Shown piece by piece: positions 1 to 11,775 of a stretch of 64,000 nt of DNA; the first letter of the stretch is position 1, and the number at the start of each line of letters is the position of its first letter. A program made the translations under genes and the position numbers. The stretch covers positions 496,001 through 560,000 of the forward strand of contig BSBM01000320.1 of assembly GCA_027924585.1 (NCBI GenBank). Direction: 5' to 3'. Below the pieces are notes generated by a model. That model did not search any database. It saw nothing but the letters and a program-made list of their open reading frames with translations, and was not told the DNA's origin. This DNA is from Larix kaempferi (Eukaryota > Streptophyta > Pinopsida > Pinales > Pinaceae).

Positions 1-2
1 GG

Positions 3-2711
3 CTTCTCAAAGCAAAAGTGGCTCCATGGATTCAGGATAGGAAGGCTCACTTGAGCATGGACTTGCGGTCTGTTGAGTCCGAAATTGCCACTTTGAAGGC
101 TCGCCCATACTATTTGACTATTGATCCTGTATATATGGATGAGCTCAAAGCCCTGGAAAGTCAAAAGACATCCCTTCTGGCCACGGAGGAAGCGATGTGG
201 CGGCTCAAAAGCAGGGCCCTCTAGCTGTCATGTGGGGATCGAAATACAAAGTATTTTCATGCTTATGCTGAAGGGAGGAGAAAGAAGAAAGCCATTTGGG
301 GTGTTACTGTCTCTGATGGAAATTTCATTTTTTATTTTCCTGGGATTGAGGATGAGGCTGTTAGGTATTTCTCTGAGATTTATAGGAAACCATGTTCTAT
401 TAATATTCAGGAGCAGGTGAGGATCCTGCAGGTGATGCCACGCATGTTCTCGGCTTTGGAGTGTGCTGGAATTTATTCTCCGGTGAATAGCCAGGAGATT
501 GAAAACATTTTGAAGGATATGGAAAAGGATAGGAGTCCTGGGCCAGATGGCTGGACATGTGAATTCTTTCTGCAATTTTTTGATATTCTGGGACCGGAAT
601 TAGTCCGTCTGGTGGAAGAAGCTAGGACTTCTGGAAACGTTCCTGGTGATGTCAATGCTGCTTTTATTAAGCTGATCCCGAAGACAACAAATCCTTCATC
701 CTCTCGGGACTATCGTCCTATATCCCTTTGTAATTTGATCTATAAATTGATCTCAAAAAATATTGCACAAAGGATAAAAGGGGGTTTATCTGGTGGTATC
801 TCTGCTGAGCAGTTTGGGTTCGTAAACAATCGTCTGATTTTTGATGCAGTTGGGACGGCCCAGGAGGTTATACACTCGATTAAGACAAAGAAGATGGAGG
901 CTCTGGCACTAAAATTAGATCTTATAAAGGCTTATGACTTGGTGGATTCGTCATTTCTAAAGTTACTCTTATTAAATGTTGGCCTGGATTATTGGATCAC
1001 CGAGTGGATTATGGGATGCATCAGATCTACAAATTTTGCTATCCTTGTCAATGGGTGTCCTACTGCCTTTTTCCAGGCCTCTCGGGGCCTTCGCCAGGGA
1101 TGTCCCTTATCCCCACTTATGTTTATACTTGTCATTGATGGCCTCAACAGACTCATCCACCAGGCTAGAGATGAGGATCGGTTTTCAGGTATTCGGGTAT
1201 CTCCCCACTTGATTATTTCTCATCTCTTTTTTGTTGATGACATCCTTATATTCGGGCTTGGAAAAGAACATGATTGGTTACATTTCAAATATATCTTGGA
1301 TTTGTTCTGCAAGGCGTCGGGGATGCAGATCAATTTTCAGAAATCCTGTATTTTTGCTTTTAACCTGCAGGATGCTATAAGACAGGTCTTACATACATTG
1401 TTTCCTCTTGATTTGCGCGATCTCTGTCAGGGATTAACCTACTTGGGTTACTTTTTGAAACCGAATGCATATCTGGTAAATGATTGGATGTGGTTAGTAC
1501 ACAAGGTGGAGAACAGGGTTCTTGGTTGGCAGAATCGAAAGCTATCTCTGGCTGGCAGACTAGTCCTCTTAAATTTGGTTCTGTCAAATTTGCCAATTTA
1601 TTGGTTTAGCCTTGCACAGGTTTCGCTGACCATTTTACATTTGATTCGGAAGCTATTGTTCAATTTCCTTTGGAGGGGAAACTCTCATTATCAGGGCTGT
1701 CATCTTGTGTCTTGGGAGCATATTTCCAGACCAAAGTCGGATGGTGGTTGGGGTATCCAGAATCTTTTCTGGGTATATAAAGCCCTACACTTGAAGTCTT
1801 TGTAGCGCGGCCTAAATGATGGGGGACTGTGGGGAAGGCTGATCCGGGACAAATATATAAATCCCCCATCGTTTATGGTTTGGCTTCACTCCGGTAAGCA
1901 TTTGAAGCGACACTCCTCGGTCATTTGGACTGGTTTGGTGGCTATGCTACCTCTACTTCAATGTTGTTTATTTTGGAAGGTGGGAAACGGTTACTAGATC
2001 TATATTGGTAGGGACCGCATTCTTGGTCATCCAGACCCTTATATCTCTACGGAAACTAGTATTTCTTTAAATAACATGGGACTACTGTATCTAAATCAAA
2101 TCTGTATGTTACCTCCTAGTCCTAATCCGTCGGGTCATTGGTTAAGCGCTGTGGAATTATGGCTGGAAGGTGCGGTGGCTACTGATTGGAATACCTTTAT
2201 TGATGGTTTACGACATGCTAGCATTTGCCTTACCAGTGATTTGGACTCTCCATGTTGGGATTATGGTATCGGGGATGGCTCGGTTAGTGCAGCTCAAGCA
2301 TACTGTCTTTTAACATCTGAGGCAGTGAAACTAAAGATAGAATGGTGGCACATGTTAATTTGGAAATGGGAGATTCAGGGTAAGATTAGACTCTTTCTTT
2401 GGATGGCTTTGAATTATAAAGTTATTACTGGGGATAGATATAGACTCCACGGGGGCATGGGTCCATCAGTATGCTACCTATGCCTGAATGCTGAGGAGAC
2501 TTGTGACCATTTATTTACTATTTTCTCTTACACAAAACAGCTTTGGGAGGAGGTCTCCTATTTTTCGGATCAACATGGAGAGTGGAGTGGTTGCTCGTTG
2601 TCGGAATGCTTATTTAATTGGTCTGGTAGACACAAATCTGCTATGCAATTTCCTGCTAATTTCATTTGGGGAGTCTGGAGACTAAGAAACTCTATCCTTT
2701 TTTTATCATAA
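3..2711 (+). pseudogene. LINE ORF2 pseudogene: reverse transcriptase and zf-RVT
   Basis: One reading frame runs from the window edge to 2,711 and is broken by three internal TAG codons at 222-224, 1803-1805 and 1995-1997. The first two stand where relatives usually have tryptophan. Conserved RT blocks are visible: SPGPDGW, YRPISLCN, QFGFVNNR, RGLRQGCPLSPL. The catalytic aspartates survive: the first in KLDL at 918-920, and the pair in FVDD (usually FADD) at 1236-1241. Further on, residues matching zf-RVT appear, with the Cys/His pattern CYLCLNAEETCDHLF near 2,470-2,515. The protein would reverse-transcribe the LINE RNA at the nicked target. The frame ends at 2709-2711 just after a run of seven T at 2698-2704, where it should pass into the RNase H domain. 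Confidence 0.88.
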
Positions 2712-3320
2712 ATCCTTTTCCTTTTCAAAGTCGGTGACATATATTAGAGGATTTATGACAGGTACGGTGTGGAAAACAAAATCTCTGAATGTTGTGTTAA
2801 AAAGTCCTCCAATGTTTGCTTCAAACAATCTGGTGGGTTTCTTTGACGGGGTAGCTCAGATGGGTCACTGTGGCGTTGGTTGCATGATAAAATTGGATGA
2901 GAAAGAGAGGATCCTCTTACATCTTGGTTGTGGAATGGGGAACAATACAAGAGCTGAGCTTTTAGCTCTGTGGGGCATCCTCTTTTTGGCAAAATTTCTG
3001 GGGATCAATAACATTGCCGTTTTTGGGGACTCTACAACAATTATTGATTGGGTATCTAATAGACACAGGTTACAGGTCCCTTCTCTTACTGCCTGGAAAT
3101 TAAAGATTGAGACTCTTCTTGCTTGGTTTTCATCTGCTACCTTCTGCCAGGTGAGTAGATCGCCTTTCAAAAAACGGTCTTAAGATGGTAGAGGGCATTG
3201 CAGTTCTCCAATTTTTCTTCGGTGACCAACTTGTGGAGGAAAAGCTGGTCACTATATATTCATTGCGGCCTCCTCCATGTTTTTATCCTTTTCTTTTTGT
3301 TTTTAGTTTTTCTGTCGCGG
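2710..3320 (+). pseudogene. LINE ORF2 C-terminal RNase H domain, frameshifted
   Basis: This continues ORF2 in another frame after the slip near 2,700. RNase HI motifs are recognisable: first Asp in GFFDG, the Glu in NTRAELLALW and the next Asp in FGDST. The last motif (Asp in an ADxLSK-type block) has lost its usual lead-in. Reading stays open to 3,183, but the expected end (VDRLSKNGLKM) is in a different frame beginning near 3,150. A second indel has therefore removed the conserved HxxREAN-like stretch. RNase H of this type is thought to degrade the RNA strand during LINE cDNA synthesis. Non-functional here. Confidence 0.8.
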
Positions 3321-3634
3321 AGAATTAGGATAGTTTTATTTTGGTGATATAGCTCCCTATAGAGACCATGAATCTATGGGTTGATGTATAATACTCAGAG
3401 CATATAATTTTTGGAGCATAGACATATGTTTTTAGTCTTTTCTGTTATTACTCAAAATTTTATATTTGGAGAAATTTTTTTGGGATCACACTTGTAATAG
3501 TGGGGCTTAGATTTAGTGGCCTCTTTATGAGGAGCTAGATTAAATGTAACTATCATGTGACATGAGATAATGTGTAGTTTCTTTGATTCATAATTGAATA
3601 GCAAGAAACTCTTTTTCTTTTGGAAAAAAAGTAA

Positions 3635-4114
3635 ATATAAAATACCACAGTAGAGGAATCTAGGGTTATGCCCTCATGGATTCCTCCATACCCAACTCTT
3701 TTATGCATATAATTAATAAATTAATTTAGCGATGAAATCCCGTAACTTCATTCTAAGATCAACGCCAAATTATTCATTCACAAAAGGTTTCTTATGATGA
3801 AACGCCTACTCCAGAACTAATTCCGGAAGAGAGAGAGCTCGTGCTCCCCTCGAAGACAAAAAAGATTCGGTTCTCTCCCCCTCGAGAACTTTCACGATGG
3901 AGTTCTCTTCTCTTCGGGAGACATGTGGACTAAAACCCTAACTGCTTTAGCAAACAATTATCTAGCATTTCATTTTCTTTTAAATGTAATTATTGTCCAC
4001 TTTTAATTAGGAGTGCGCCCCCATAATTACGCCGAAGGCGTTCTTTCTGCGAGAAGCTATTTCTTGACACTGTTTAAATATTCCTCGTCTATTAAGCAAA
4101 TGATATTACACCAC
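3635..4114. other. Intergenic, no gene seen
   Basis: The stretch has no long open frame and no repeat structure that I can identify. A short purine-rich and CTC-rich patch lies near 3,820-3,910. Confidence 0.4.
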
Positions 4115-4397
4115 GTGTCTTATCCGTTTACTTCTCATCTCCATCTTCTTGTCCCTTCACACTCCACTCCATTTAACGTTTCCCGCACTTCAAATGATTA
4201 GGTCTCGTGTCTTATCCGTTTACTTCCTGCCGTCGTCTTCTTGTCCCTTCACACTCCACTCCATTTAACGTTTCCCGCACTTCACATGATCAGGTCTCGT
4301 GGTACTTCCATTTACTCCCTTTCACACTCCACTCCATTTAATGTTTCCGGCACTTCACATGATCAGGCCTCGTGGTACTTCCATCTACTCCCTTTAC
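4115..4397 (+). repeat. Tandem repeat, about 92-bp unit, four copies
   Basis: Copies start at about 4115, 4207, 4299 and 4372. Each carries the core CTTCACACTCCACTCCATTT followed by a TTTCCCGCACTTCA-like stretch and a GATCAGGTCTCGTG-like end. The first two start with GTGTCTTATCCG, and the last two with GTGGTACTTCC. The third copy is shortened by about 19 bp and the fourth is partial. No coding potential is seen. Confidence 0.85.
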
Positions 4398-4919
4398 TGA
4401 TAGCGAAGGACTGAGGTTTCCTCGATTTATAGTCGACGAGTGAAAGCAGGCACGTTCCATTGCATGTTCCAACCAGAAGTTTATCATTTCAGGTCTCGTC
4501 ATTGTACTCCAAGATTGTTGTGATAATCTCTTTTGGGAGTGTATTGAGATCTCCTTTGAGATTGCTGCGATAATCAGTGAGGTCACTACCAAAAATATCT
4601 CCAGAGATTGTTGCAACTTGCGATTATTAAAGTCGGAGATTGGGTAAACGATGTTCATGGAAGAAGAGTAAAATGCCTCATCAGTACAGGCGGTCCATTG
4701 TACTTCGAAATCTACTCTACTGTCAGGGCCTTCAATGCATCGCCATTGTTCTAAATTGTTTTCTCTTCTGTATGTGGGTTTATGTGTTTTTCGGCTGGGG
4801 TTTCTTCATTTAAAGGGAGAATATGAGAGTCGAGTAAGAATGGATTTTATTGTTGTTTCACTTGCTGTAGAACACGAGATTGAACCCGAGCAGAGGAGGG
4901 CATTAGATTTGATAAAAAA

Positions 4920-5043
4920 ATGGATCAGTTAGTTCAAGGTAGTGAAGGACATTGACTCTGGCAGTTTTGGTGTGGCGAGAGTGATGCAAAACAAGAAGAC
5001 AAAGAAGTTTGTCGCCATGAAATACATCGAGAGAGGCTGTAAG
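4920..5043 (+). pseudogene. SnRK2-type protein kinase, first-exon fragment
   Basis: From 4936 the sequence encodes VVKDIDSGSFGVARVMQNK then an AMKYIERG block, closely matching the N terminus of plant SnRK2 kinases (the ABA/osmotic-stress kinase family; usual block DIGSGNFGVA...KYIERG). The reading ends in AAG followed by GTATGG, a plausible 5' splice site. Lesions: the candidate ATG at 4920 is in a different frame from the kinase block, a TAG (4930-4932) precedes it in the kinase frame, and the first glycine of the ATP-binding GxGxxG loop is Asp. The Lys of AMK survives. No later SnRK2 exon was recognised up to 7.9 kb, so I call it a truncated pseudogene or captured exon. Confidence 0.75.
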
Positions 5044-7607
5044 GTATGGCCTAATGATTTGCAGAGACCTGTATTTGTTGATTATTTGGGTGTTTTTCAC
5101 AATTGTTCCTCTGCTTGTTGTCGTTTAGCTGTTTATAGAGTCTAGTTATTGATGATTATATGAATGTTTTTGTCAATTTATCATAGGCTATCATTTGGTT
5201 GCTTGTGTTTTGGGGTATTTATTGAAGGTGGAAAACATGGATTTCATGTCTAAATTTATTCGATAGTTGTGAAAATCGTGAATAGCCATTGTAAAATACT
5301 TAGTTTCCTTGTTTTTTTCTTGCCTGGAATATTCATTACAGGGGATGCTCAGACGCTATTACTCTGGTTCTGGCAACAGTTTTCACTTCCGATTGGGGAG
5401 TGCAGGAGCAAATTCTGTGAGCAGGTTCTAGCATCGTAAGTATAGGAGGAGGAGGCGGTGGTGGTGGAGGGGGCAAGGAGGAGGCGGTGGCAACGACGGT
5501 GGAGGAGCTACGAAGGTGGGTGAATTACAACCGCATCTATCCCAGGATCAACTTACGGGAATATATTACTACATAACCAGTCCTCCTCCATAGCCTATGA
5601 TTTCTTTAACATGATAATAGTTTTTAATGCTTTTTGTCCTCAATTGTATCTCTTGAATATGTTTTGTCTTAAACCCACAAGGTTATCCAACTATGAGACT
5701 GTTTATGTTTCAGAGAATTTGTTTATGCCCTTGGAAGTTTTAGTACTGTTCTTAACTGGATTTCAGAGAATCCAAAGCTCCTGAAGGCCCAAATATAGTC
5801 GAGGAAACAATTGAAGTGAGGAGATTGGTCATTGCGCCTAGAAAAGCCTACTATCTTGCTCCAGAGGTGGAATGGTCAAACATAGTCTTAAGGCCACTTT
5901 AAGAGGTTTGCAGACCAACTTCTGCGAGTAACTTTCATGGATGATAGCATACAAGCAATGTATTAAATGGTTAAAGAAGTTTCCTCTGGCTCTATTGCAT
6001 ATAGGACAACTATTTTTGTAAAGCAAATACTCTATAAGGTTTTTAAACTATGTGGACGTCACTAATTATTTTTTAGCGTTCTCTGCAAATCAATTGAGAG
6101 ACCTTTCTGCATGATTGGAAAAAGGAATAAGATACAATGTAGAACATGCATTGGATATAATTGATTTGCTCTTATAGAGACTTCAGGAACTCGATCCATT
6201 AACTTTAGAAACAATTACAACAAGGATTCATATGGTTTAATGTTGTGATTCTTTTACCTCATGGTTATTTTTGGCTAGGAAAATGTTTTAGAAATGCTAG
6301 ACACTAGTCGACAGGTAAGATGCTGGCTGCCTCCGGGGTTAGCGTCTGCTACACTATGCTTAGCCATGCTCGCATTATTGCCGATAAATGAAAAAAAAAC
6401 TTTCTTGATAACTAAATCAATCTTTAGAAACTGTATATAAATCTCTCTTAACTGAGCAAAATAAATCCTTAATGAGGGACTTCAAATTCAATCATACAGT
6501 ATTTGATTTCTAACATTCCCCATAAGCTTCCTGTGCAATTAAGTTTAACTCATGCGGTCTTTGACCCTCCAACTAGGGTTTTCATCGTTTCGCATATATG
6601 TATCTTTTCGTTTTGATGATGATTCCCATGCCGTCTAGAATCTGACAGAACTCCAAAAACTGTCTCCCATTGTGGGAAATTGCAAAGCTCCTTCATTCCA
6701 CGACACTCTGCCAGATCAATAGCTTCTTCTTCCCAATATTTCCAGTGTTATGCTCATTCAAGCACGGAATTTATCTCGAGCAAAACTTCTTCGTGCAAAT
6801 AAATTCCCTTATGTTTCCCCTTTCTTTGAGTTAATTGTTAAAACCTCAATCACCTGGGATTTTCTTTCCTACAAATAGATAAATTTAGTTGCGTTCCCCA
6901 ACAAATCTCTAAATTCTTCATCTAACATGCTTCTTTAATTTAATATGTTCTCATAAACCAGCTTCCTCTCTACCTTTGAAGTGCTTCTAGACTCCTTTCA
7001 TTTGAACACTTCACTTCCCAGGGCTACGGTTGAATAGTTACAGAGATCTTAAATCATAGATCTTAATGCTATTACAGTCTGGTAGGCTTAGTTGGTCTAG
7101 GCGGTAGTTAAAATACACCTTTAACATTTGTACATAAGGTAGAACAACTACATACCTGTGAGTGGGGATCACTTTCATGTAAGGTGAAATGGCCATACTA
7201 CATTACATCTTAAATTGATGTTTTTAGTTATGTATTTCAATACTATTATGTTTGATCTCTCAGTGGAACAAAATATTCTATTTCGGAATCAATAGAATTG
7301 AGCATCATCTTTCAATATTCTTATTTTGGTATTAATAGATTTGAGGCATCATCTTCACTCTTCTTATTGCCGCTATTTGAGGCATCATCTCTCAATTGTC
7401 CCTTCTCTGTAATAAGATAGCCTTTTGTTGCAGAGATCTTGCGGATTTTCTGTTTCTTTCAGTGCATTAAAATTATGGGGAGTGGGGAGAGTGCTTGGCA
7501 TTTATTCCATCGTGATGGAGGCTCTCCTTGATCATACGTTATCTGATGTTCCTATTTGAGTAAGTTCTTCCTATTTAAAATTTTGGGGAAGGGAGTGCTC
7601 GGGGATA
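5044..7607. other. Host-like non-coding DNA with possible exon remnants
   Basis: There is no long ORF. A G-rich, Gly-codon-like patch (GGAGGAGGCGGTGG-type) lies at about 5,445-5,515. A short open stretch at about 5,765-5,875 reads APEGPNIVEETIEVRRLVIA and could be an exon of an unrecognised gene. The rest is AT-rich. It may be former intron sequence of the kinase fragment upstream, but I cannot show this. Confidence 0.3.
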
Positions 7608-7714
7608 TCAAGCACCGAGAGGGATCAAATCTCCCGAGGTGAAAACCTCTCCTTGAGTGCAATACCTGAGAAGAGGTTTGCACCTCGGTAGATTTGATCC
7701 CTCTCGGCGCTTGA
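7608..7714. repeat. Long inverted repeat (hairpin), about 49-bp arms
   Basis: The left arm beginning TCAAGCACCGAGAGGGATC and the right arm ending GATCCCTCTCGGCGCTTGA are reverse complements over about 49 bases with a few mismatches and a loop of only a few bases. It could be a small foldback transposon or a hairpin RNA precursor. It lies about 220 bp beyond the end of the Helitron helicase reading frame. Confidence 0.8.
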
Positions 7715-7931
7715 TAGAGCCTAGGATTTGGATCTAGGCTGGTCTCAGTCGTGGGCGATGACACAAAACTGGAGTTTGATCAGCATTGTAAGGAACAGGT
7801 TAAGTTGAAAACACAGATACATTTACGAGGATTATCATAACGTAAGTAATAAGTATTAAGGATTGAGTAAATTGTTAAACTGGAAAATAGAGACACTAAT
7901 TTTGAAAGGATTAAATAAATGAAAATATGGT
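7715..7931. other. Spacer beyond the Helitron helicase
   Basis: Non-coding. On the minus strand it would be the Helitron 3' flank. A small palindrome (GCCTAG...CTAGGC) lies at about 7,720-7,742, but no clear hairpin plus CTRR terminus could be assigned. Confidence 0.3.
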
Positions 7932-9570
7932 TCACATCGTGATCATTCTCAATCTATCTTCTTCATCTTTTCTTATATTCACACCTGGTAGTTTTGAAAT
8001 TTTCTCATATCGATCATATGAGAACGGAGGTTGAAATCGTAGACCTGCCAAATCTTTAACTCGAGATATTGCTGTAAATGTCATACCCTGCCTCTCTTGC
8101 TTTCCAATACTAATAGTAGCTTTCTCCAATGTCAATCCTTGTGACTTATGGATTGTTAAACCCCAAGCGAGTTTCAATGGAAGTTGTTTTTTATTACCTC
8201 TTTCGATAGGTGTAATAGGAACAACTTGAGGAAACGATTCATCCTATGGTCCCCCCACATAATTATCAAATTTTATTAAAACATACGTCGGTGGTTTTGG
8301 AGGCGAACTTCCAAGGTTATATACAATTTGTTGTATAACTCCAAGAGCACCATTGACGAGTCCTGCATCAGTCCATAGGTTTGATGTGAGCATTACCCTT
8401 GCTCCTATGGCTATAAGTAATTCAAGTTCCAACCCTTCTTCGTCTCCTTCCATAGAATAGTTGCTTCTTACAGATGTTGCAATACTGGTCGCAATGGGAC
8501 AGTTTAGGCTTCTTATTAAACGCTTGTTATGACAGTTTACATCATCATTTATCGCAAACAAATGTATCGCCTTATCGAAGGACATTTTCATTGTAGCATG
8601 TAAGGAAGTATCTGTACGAGTCATCAGTAAATTCCAATCCTCTATTGGTGGAATTGCATCTCTAATATTCATTAACACATTACGAAAATATATTTGTTCA
8701 TTGCTTTGGCCATTTTGTCGAAACACAGTATCGAGGGTCACAACTGTTGTGAATGTGTTCCACAATTCTTTTGCAATACCTTCTGATGCATATACATGCT
8801 TATCCATGACAGGTGGCAATTGTCCCAAATCATCGACCAATATAATTGATCTTCCACCAAAAGGTATATTAGCATTTTCTGGGAAGGCTTGGCGAAGTCT
8901 TGAATCTATTTTGATTAATAGATTTTTTCCTATAAAACTCATTTCATTGATCAAAATATATTTAACATTCCTCAACTCTTCTTGTAAGTTAATTAAAGTC
9001 GCCCCTCGTAAAGGATTCATTTCTTTGATCGGTATATGAAGTGCAGAATGAACGGTTCTTGCGGATATGTTGAAAGCTGCCACCCCTGTAGGAGCCAGAA
9101 GAAGTAATGGACTTTTCCCTGGATGAGAGAGACTATCAAGTGTATTTTTAATGGCTCCAATCAAATATGACTTTCCGGTTCCTGCAGTTCATTGAATTAT
9201 CATGCATAGTGGATCAACACCCGTTCTATTATGCTCAAGGATAACATCGTATGCTATTATTTGCTTATCCCCCAAACTATCAATTGAGTAAGACTTTGCA
9301 TGTTGATTAGTAGAAATCGTTTTCATTGTTCACATATCAGAGATGAATTGAATAGCACGACTGGAGGTCTCTTCATCTACAAAAGCAGTGTTCCAATCGT
9401 TCATACGATCAAGATCCCTATGTCCAAGCATCTCAAACTCATTATAATTTATAAATTGATTTTTATATAATCCACATATGATCTCCCATTCATGTTGCCT
9501 GGAATCTCTATGTGGAATTGGAGGTTCTTCTTCCTCGTTGGATTCAACTCAACCTTCTATAGGAACAGGT
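7932..9570 (-). pseudogene. Helitron PIF1-type DNA helicase domain
   Basis: The helicase domain of RepHel unwinds donor DNA during rolling-circle transposition. Visible motifs on the minus strand: TAGTGKS (Walker A) at 9165-9188; LLLAPTGVAAFN; the DEMS-like box, here LINEMSF with Asp changed to Asn; GGRSIILVDDLGQLPPV; TVFRQNG; IGARVMLTSNLW; WGLTIHKSQGLTL; and a FTAISRVK end motif. Stops in the main frame are TAG at 8244-8246 and TGA at 9189-9191, the latter replacing the first Gly of GTAGTGKS. Upstream, the linker region has at least two more stops (near 9,330 and 9,550). Confidence 0.88.
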
Positions 9571-9646
9571 TGGCGATCAACATGCCAAGGTACATATTGC
9601 AAATTTTCCCAATTCTGTACTATTTCATCATATGTGTGGCCTATAT

Positions 9647-11725
9647 CTATTTGAAAGTCACGAAATGTCTTGTACAAAACCAACTCGGACCAACAGAATT
9701 CGACAAACTTCTCATCTTTTCAATCAGGAATAGAATTAAATCTCGGAAACACACGTACAATAGATGCATTACTTCGTGGTAACCATTTTTCCCCCCGTCG
9801 ACGTTTGCCATATGACCAATATTTTGCAACATCTATTAATGTAAGTTGCTCCATATTCTCCGGTCGCTTAGTATATGCATCAATCAGAGAATTATCATTG
9901 TCGGCATTATATGTTTCAACCTGTACTTGTTTGAAAACCTTCATACGACATTTAGAACCACAAAACAACGGCTACATTCTGAAAGAGGAAGCTCTAGAAG
10001 CATATGGCATGTCTCCTGTGCACCAATGTCCCTATCAACAATGGATTCACACAACAAAGTTTTATATGCATGTGCTGCTGGTTCGTTCGGATTCTGGATA
10101 GAAGAGACCCGCATCAACATATGGTGGAAAGTTTCAGATCCCTTTTCTGATTTAGCAACGTATTTCGCTATGTAATTAGTAACGACGCGTTTGGAAAGTA
10201 CAGGCTGCCAATCTATGTTAGCCCTCCACATCATCAGTGTTTCACGATTGTGTGTATTGACTCTGTCATCATTTCGTCTAGGTTCATACTTTTTTTCTCC
10301 TTCTTCATCAATGTAAAGTTTTGACTGGTCACATAGATCCCATGGTGCGTGGTACCGACATACCAATTTCCCTCTCTTCTTTCAAAGACAACTTCTCTCA
10401 TTACAAGTAATATGACGCTCAACACAGTTAAGAAGTTCTTCATAATCAGTCATTGGATCTTATTGAAATATTTGTTCTGTGCCTTTTACACAAGGATGAT
10501 CATCTACATTATCTCCAATTTGAATATTTCGTTGATGTCCCTCACGTGGATTTACTGCATGCACATAATTGACGAAATAATTTTTTGCAGATATAAGTTC
10601 CATAGGATCATCCCAATTTAGAGTGTCCATGTTGGGAGCATTTTTTAACCAAAGAAACCCGTGGACATGAGGAGATCCATGATGTTTCCATTCGTAGCGA
10701 CTCCAATAATCCGTAGCTTGATGAAAATGTTCGAAAACCTCTTCTCAAAACATTGTATGTCTCAAGTGCATATACTGTGCCACGATGTGAGGATTATCAA
10801 TTACATTTTGACGTTGCCATTTTCTCGCTTCACGTGGATCTGTAGGACTTGTGCCTGGCATTAATTTATGCAAATTGGGCCACTGCATATCCGCTGCACT
10901 TAGTGTGAAGAATATTGTCGGACAACCAATCTGTTGAATCAAGTCAGATAACTCTTGACGACACTTGCTCCAATATGCACGTGTGCCTCTTAATACCGTT
11001 CCAAATCTCATTAATATTTTTCCCAATCTCGAATCTGGAAGATGTTGTAAATGTTGTCGTAACACTTCCATTGTTGTGGGAAGTTCACCAATATTTTTTT
11101 TGACAAAAACTGATGAGGAAGCTTGAGCACGATGTCTCATTATGATATTCAATAAAAAATATCTGAAGTGAGGGTGCCTTCCAAATCTATTATCATGATA
11201 TCTAAGAAGATGTTTTGCATACTCATGTAGATGGACATTTCACATTCGCGGTTGTAACCAATCAGCCTCTCCTTTAGGGAACAATGCTAGAAATGCCATA
11301 TTAAATAATCCAACAGTGTTATACTCGTTAATCGGAGATGAGCCAATGCCAGGCTAGTTAAGCACATCAGTTGATTCATCATTTGCATTATTTTCATTTG
11401 GATTAGGATTATTTTCCCATGCTCTAATAATTTCTATCTCTCGTGGTGCACTTGGAAGCCTTGATGCAAAATAAGTTGTGTGTAAACTGTCTAACATGTC
11501 ATCAACTCCTGGTATCCCTTCCAACATTGCAAATTCTGTGTCGTCGTCAATATCGGGAAGAGTAACAGAATTAAGCATATATGAGATATCTGTTGCATTT
11601 TCGGGTAACTGTTCTACTGCATCATAATCAACCCTAACTCTAAAAAACAAAAAATTGAACAACCGAAAGGAAAAATAAATACAAAAGAGAATATCGAAAA
11701 AGAAAAATGGTATCCCTTCCAACAT
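9647..11725 (-). pseudogene. Helitron N-terminal and HUH Rep endonuclease region
   Basis: From high to low coordinates: an acidic leader (11,354-11,725), the Helitron-like N-terminal block (GEADWLQPRM, HLLRYHDNRFGRHP, IMRHRAQA), then FFTLSAADMQWPNLHKLMPG. The HUH motif follows in HHGSPHVHGF, with His-Val-His encoded at 10,661-10,669. Then come CRYHAPW, WRANIDWQPV and IAKYVAKSEKG, ending in VDRDIGAQETCH and LIDAYTKRPENME. The HUH histidines chelate the metal for strand nicking. The leader and the block down to about 10,745 share one frame with stops at 11,354-11,356 and 11,240-11,242. Below that the frame changes at least three times. Confidence 0.88.
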
Positions 11726-11775
11726 GGTAAACCGTCTAACATGTCATCAACTCCTGGTATCCCTTCCAAATTGAA
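11485..11775 (-). repeat. Short direct duplication at the Helitron 5' end
   Basis: A segment of about 45 bp containing CATGTCATCAACTCCTGGTA occurs at about 11,490-11,530 and again at about 11,730-11,772. A second short motif (GAACAACC, and CCGAAAGGAAAAATAAA) also recurs within 11,650-11,850. The second copy lies just outside recognisable coding sequence. Confidence 0.7.

Larger units (their letters stand above)
1..3634 (+). mobile_element. Plant L1-type LINE carrying an RNase H domain, 5' end outside window, decayed
   Basis: The segment reads, in order, as the linker between endonuclease and reverse transcriptase, the reverse transcriptase, a zinc-binding zf-RVT domain and an RNase H domain. 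This is the ORF2 order of plant L1-clade LINEs that acquired RNase H. ORF1 and the endonuclease would lie upstream of base 1. After the coding part comes about 300-450 bp of T-rich 3' untranslated sequence. It ends near an A-rich stretch at about 3,625-3,634, which I take as the remnant poly(A) tail. No target duplication can be tested because the 5' end is missing. In-frame stops and frameshifts show the copy is dead. Confidence 0.85.
7932..11730 (-). mobile_element. Helitron (rolling-circle transposon), coding core, decayed
   Basis: On the minus strand a Helitron-like N-terminal domain, an HUH Rep endonuclease and a PIF1-type helicase occur in that order, the defining structure of a Helitron RepHel protein. 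The coding region is scattered over three frames with several stops. I could not place the TC start or the hairpin-CTRR end, so the limits given are those of recognisable coding sequence. Confidence 0.88.

Noticed and set aside
4735-4932. ORF upstream of the SnRK2 block as a separate gene
   Set aside because: No recognisable domain, AT-rich and overlapping the pseudogene region; most likely chance.
8701-9039. Plus-strand 112-codon ORF at the Helitron
   Set aside because: Antisense shadow of the helicase domain.
7932-11730. PIF1 helicase plus HUH endonuclease as a possible virus or plasmid replication module
   Set aside because: The order and motifs are those of a plant Helitron RepHel protein, and the surrounding DNA is plant transposon sequence.
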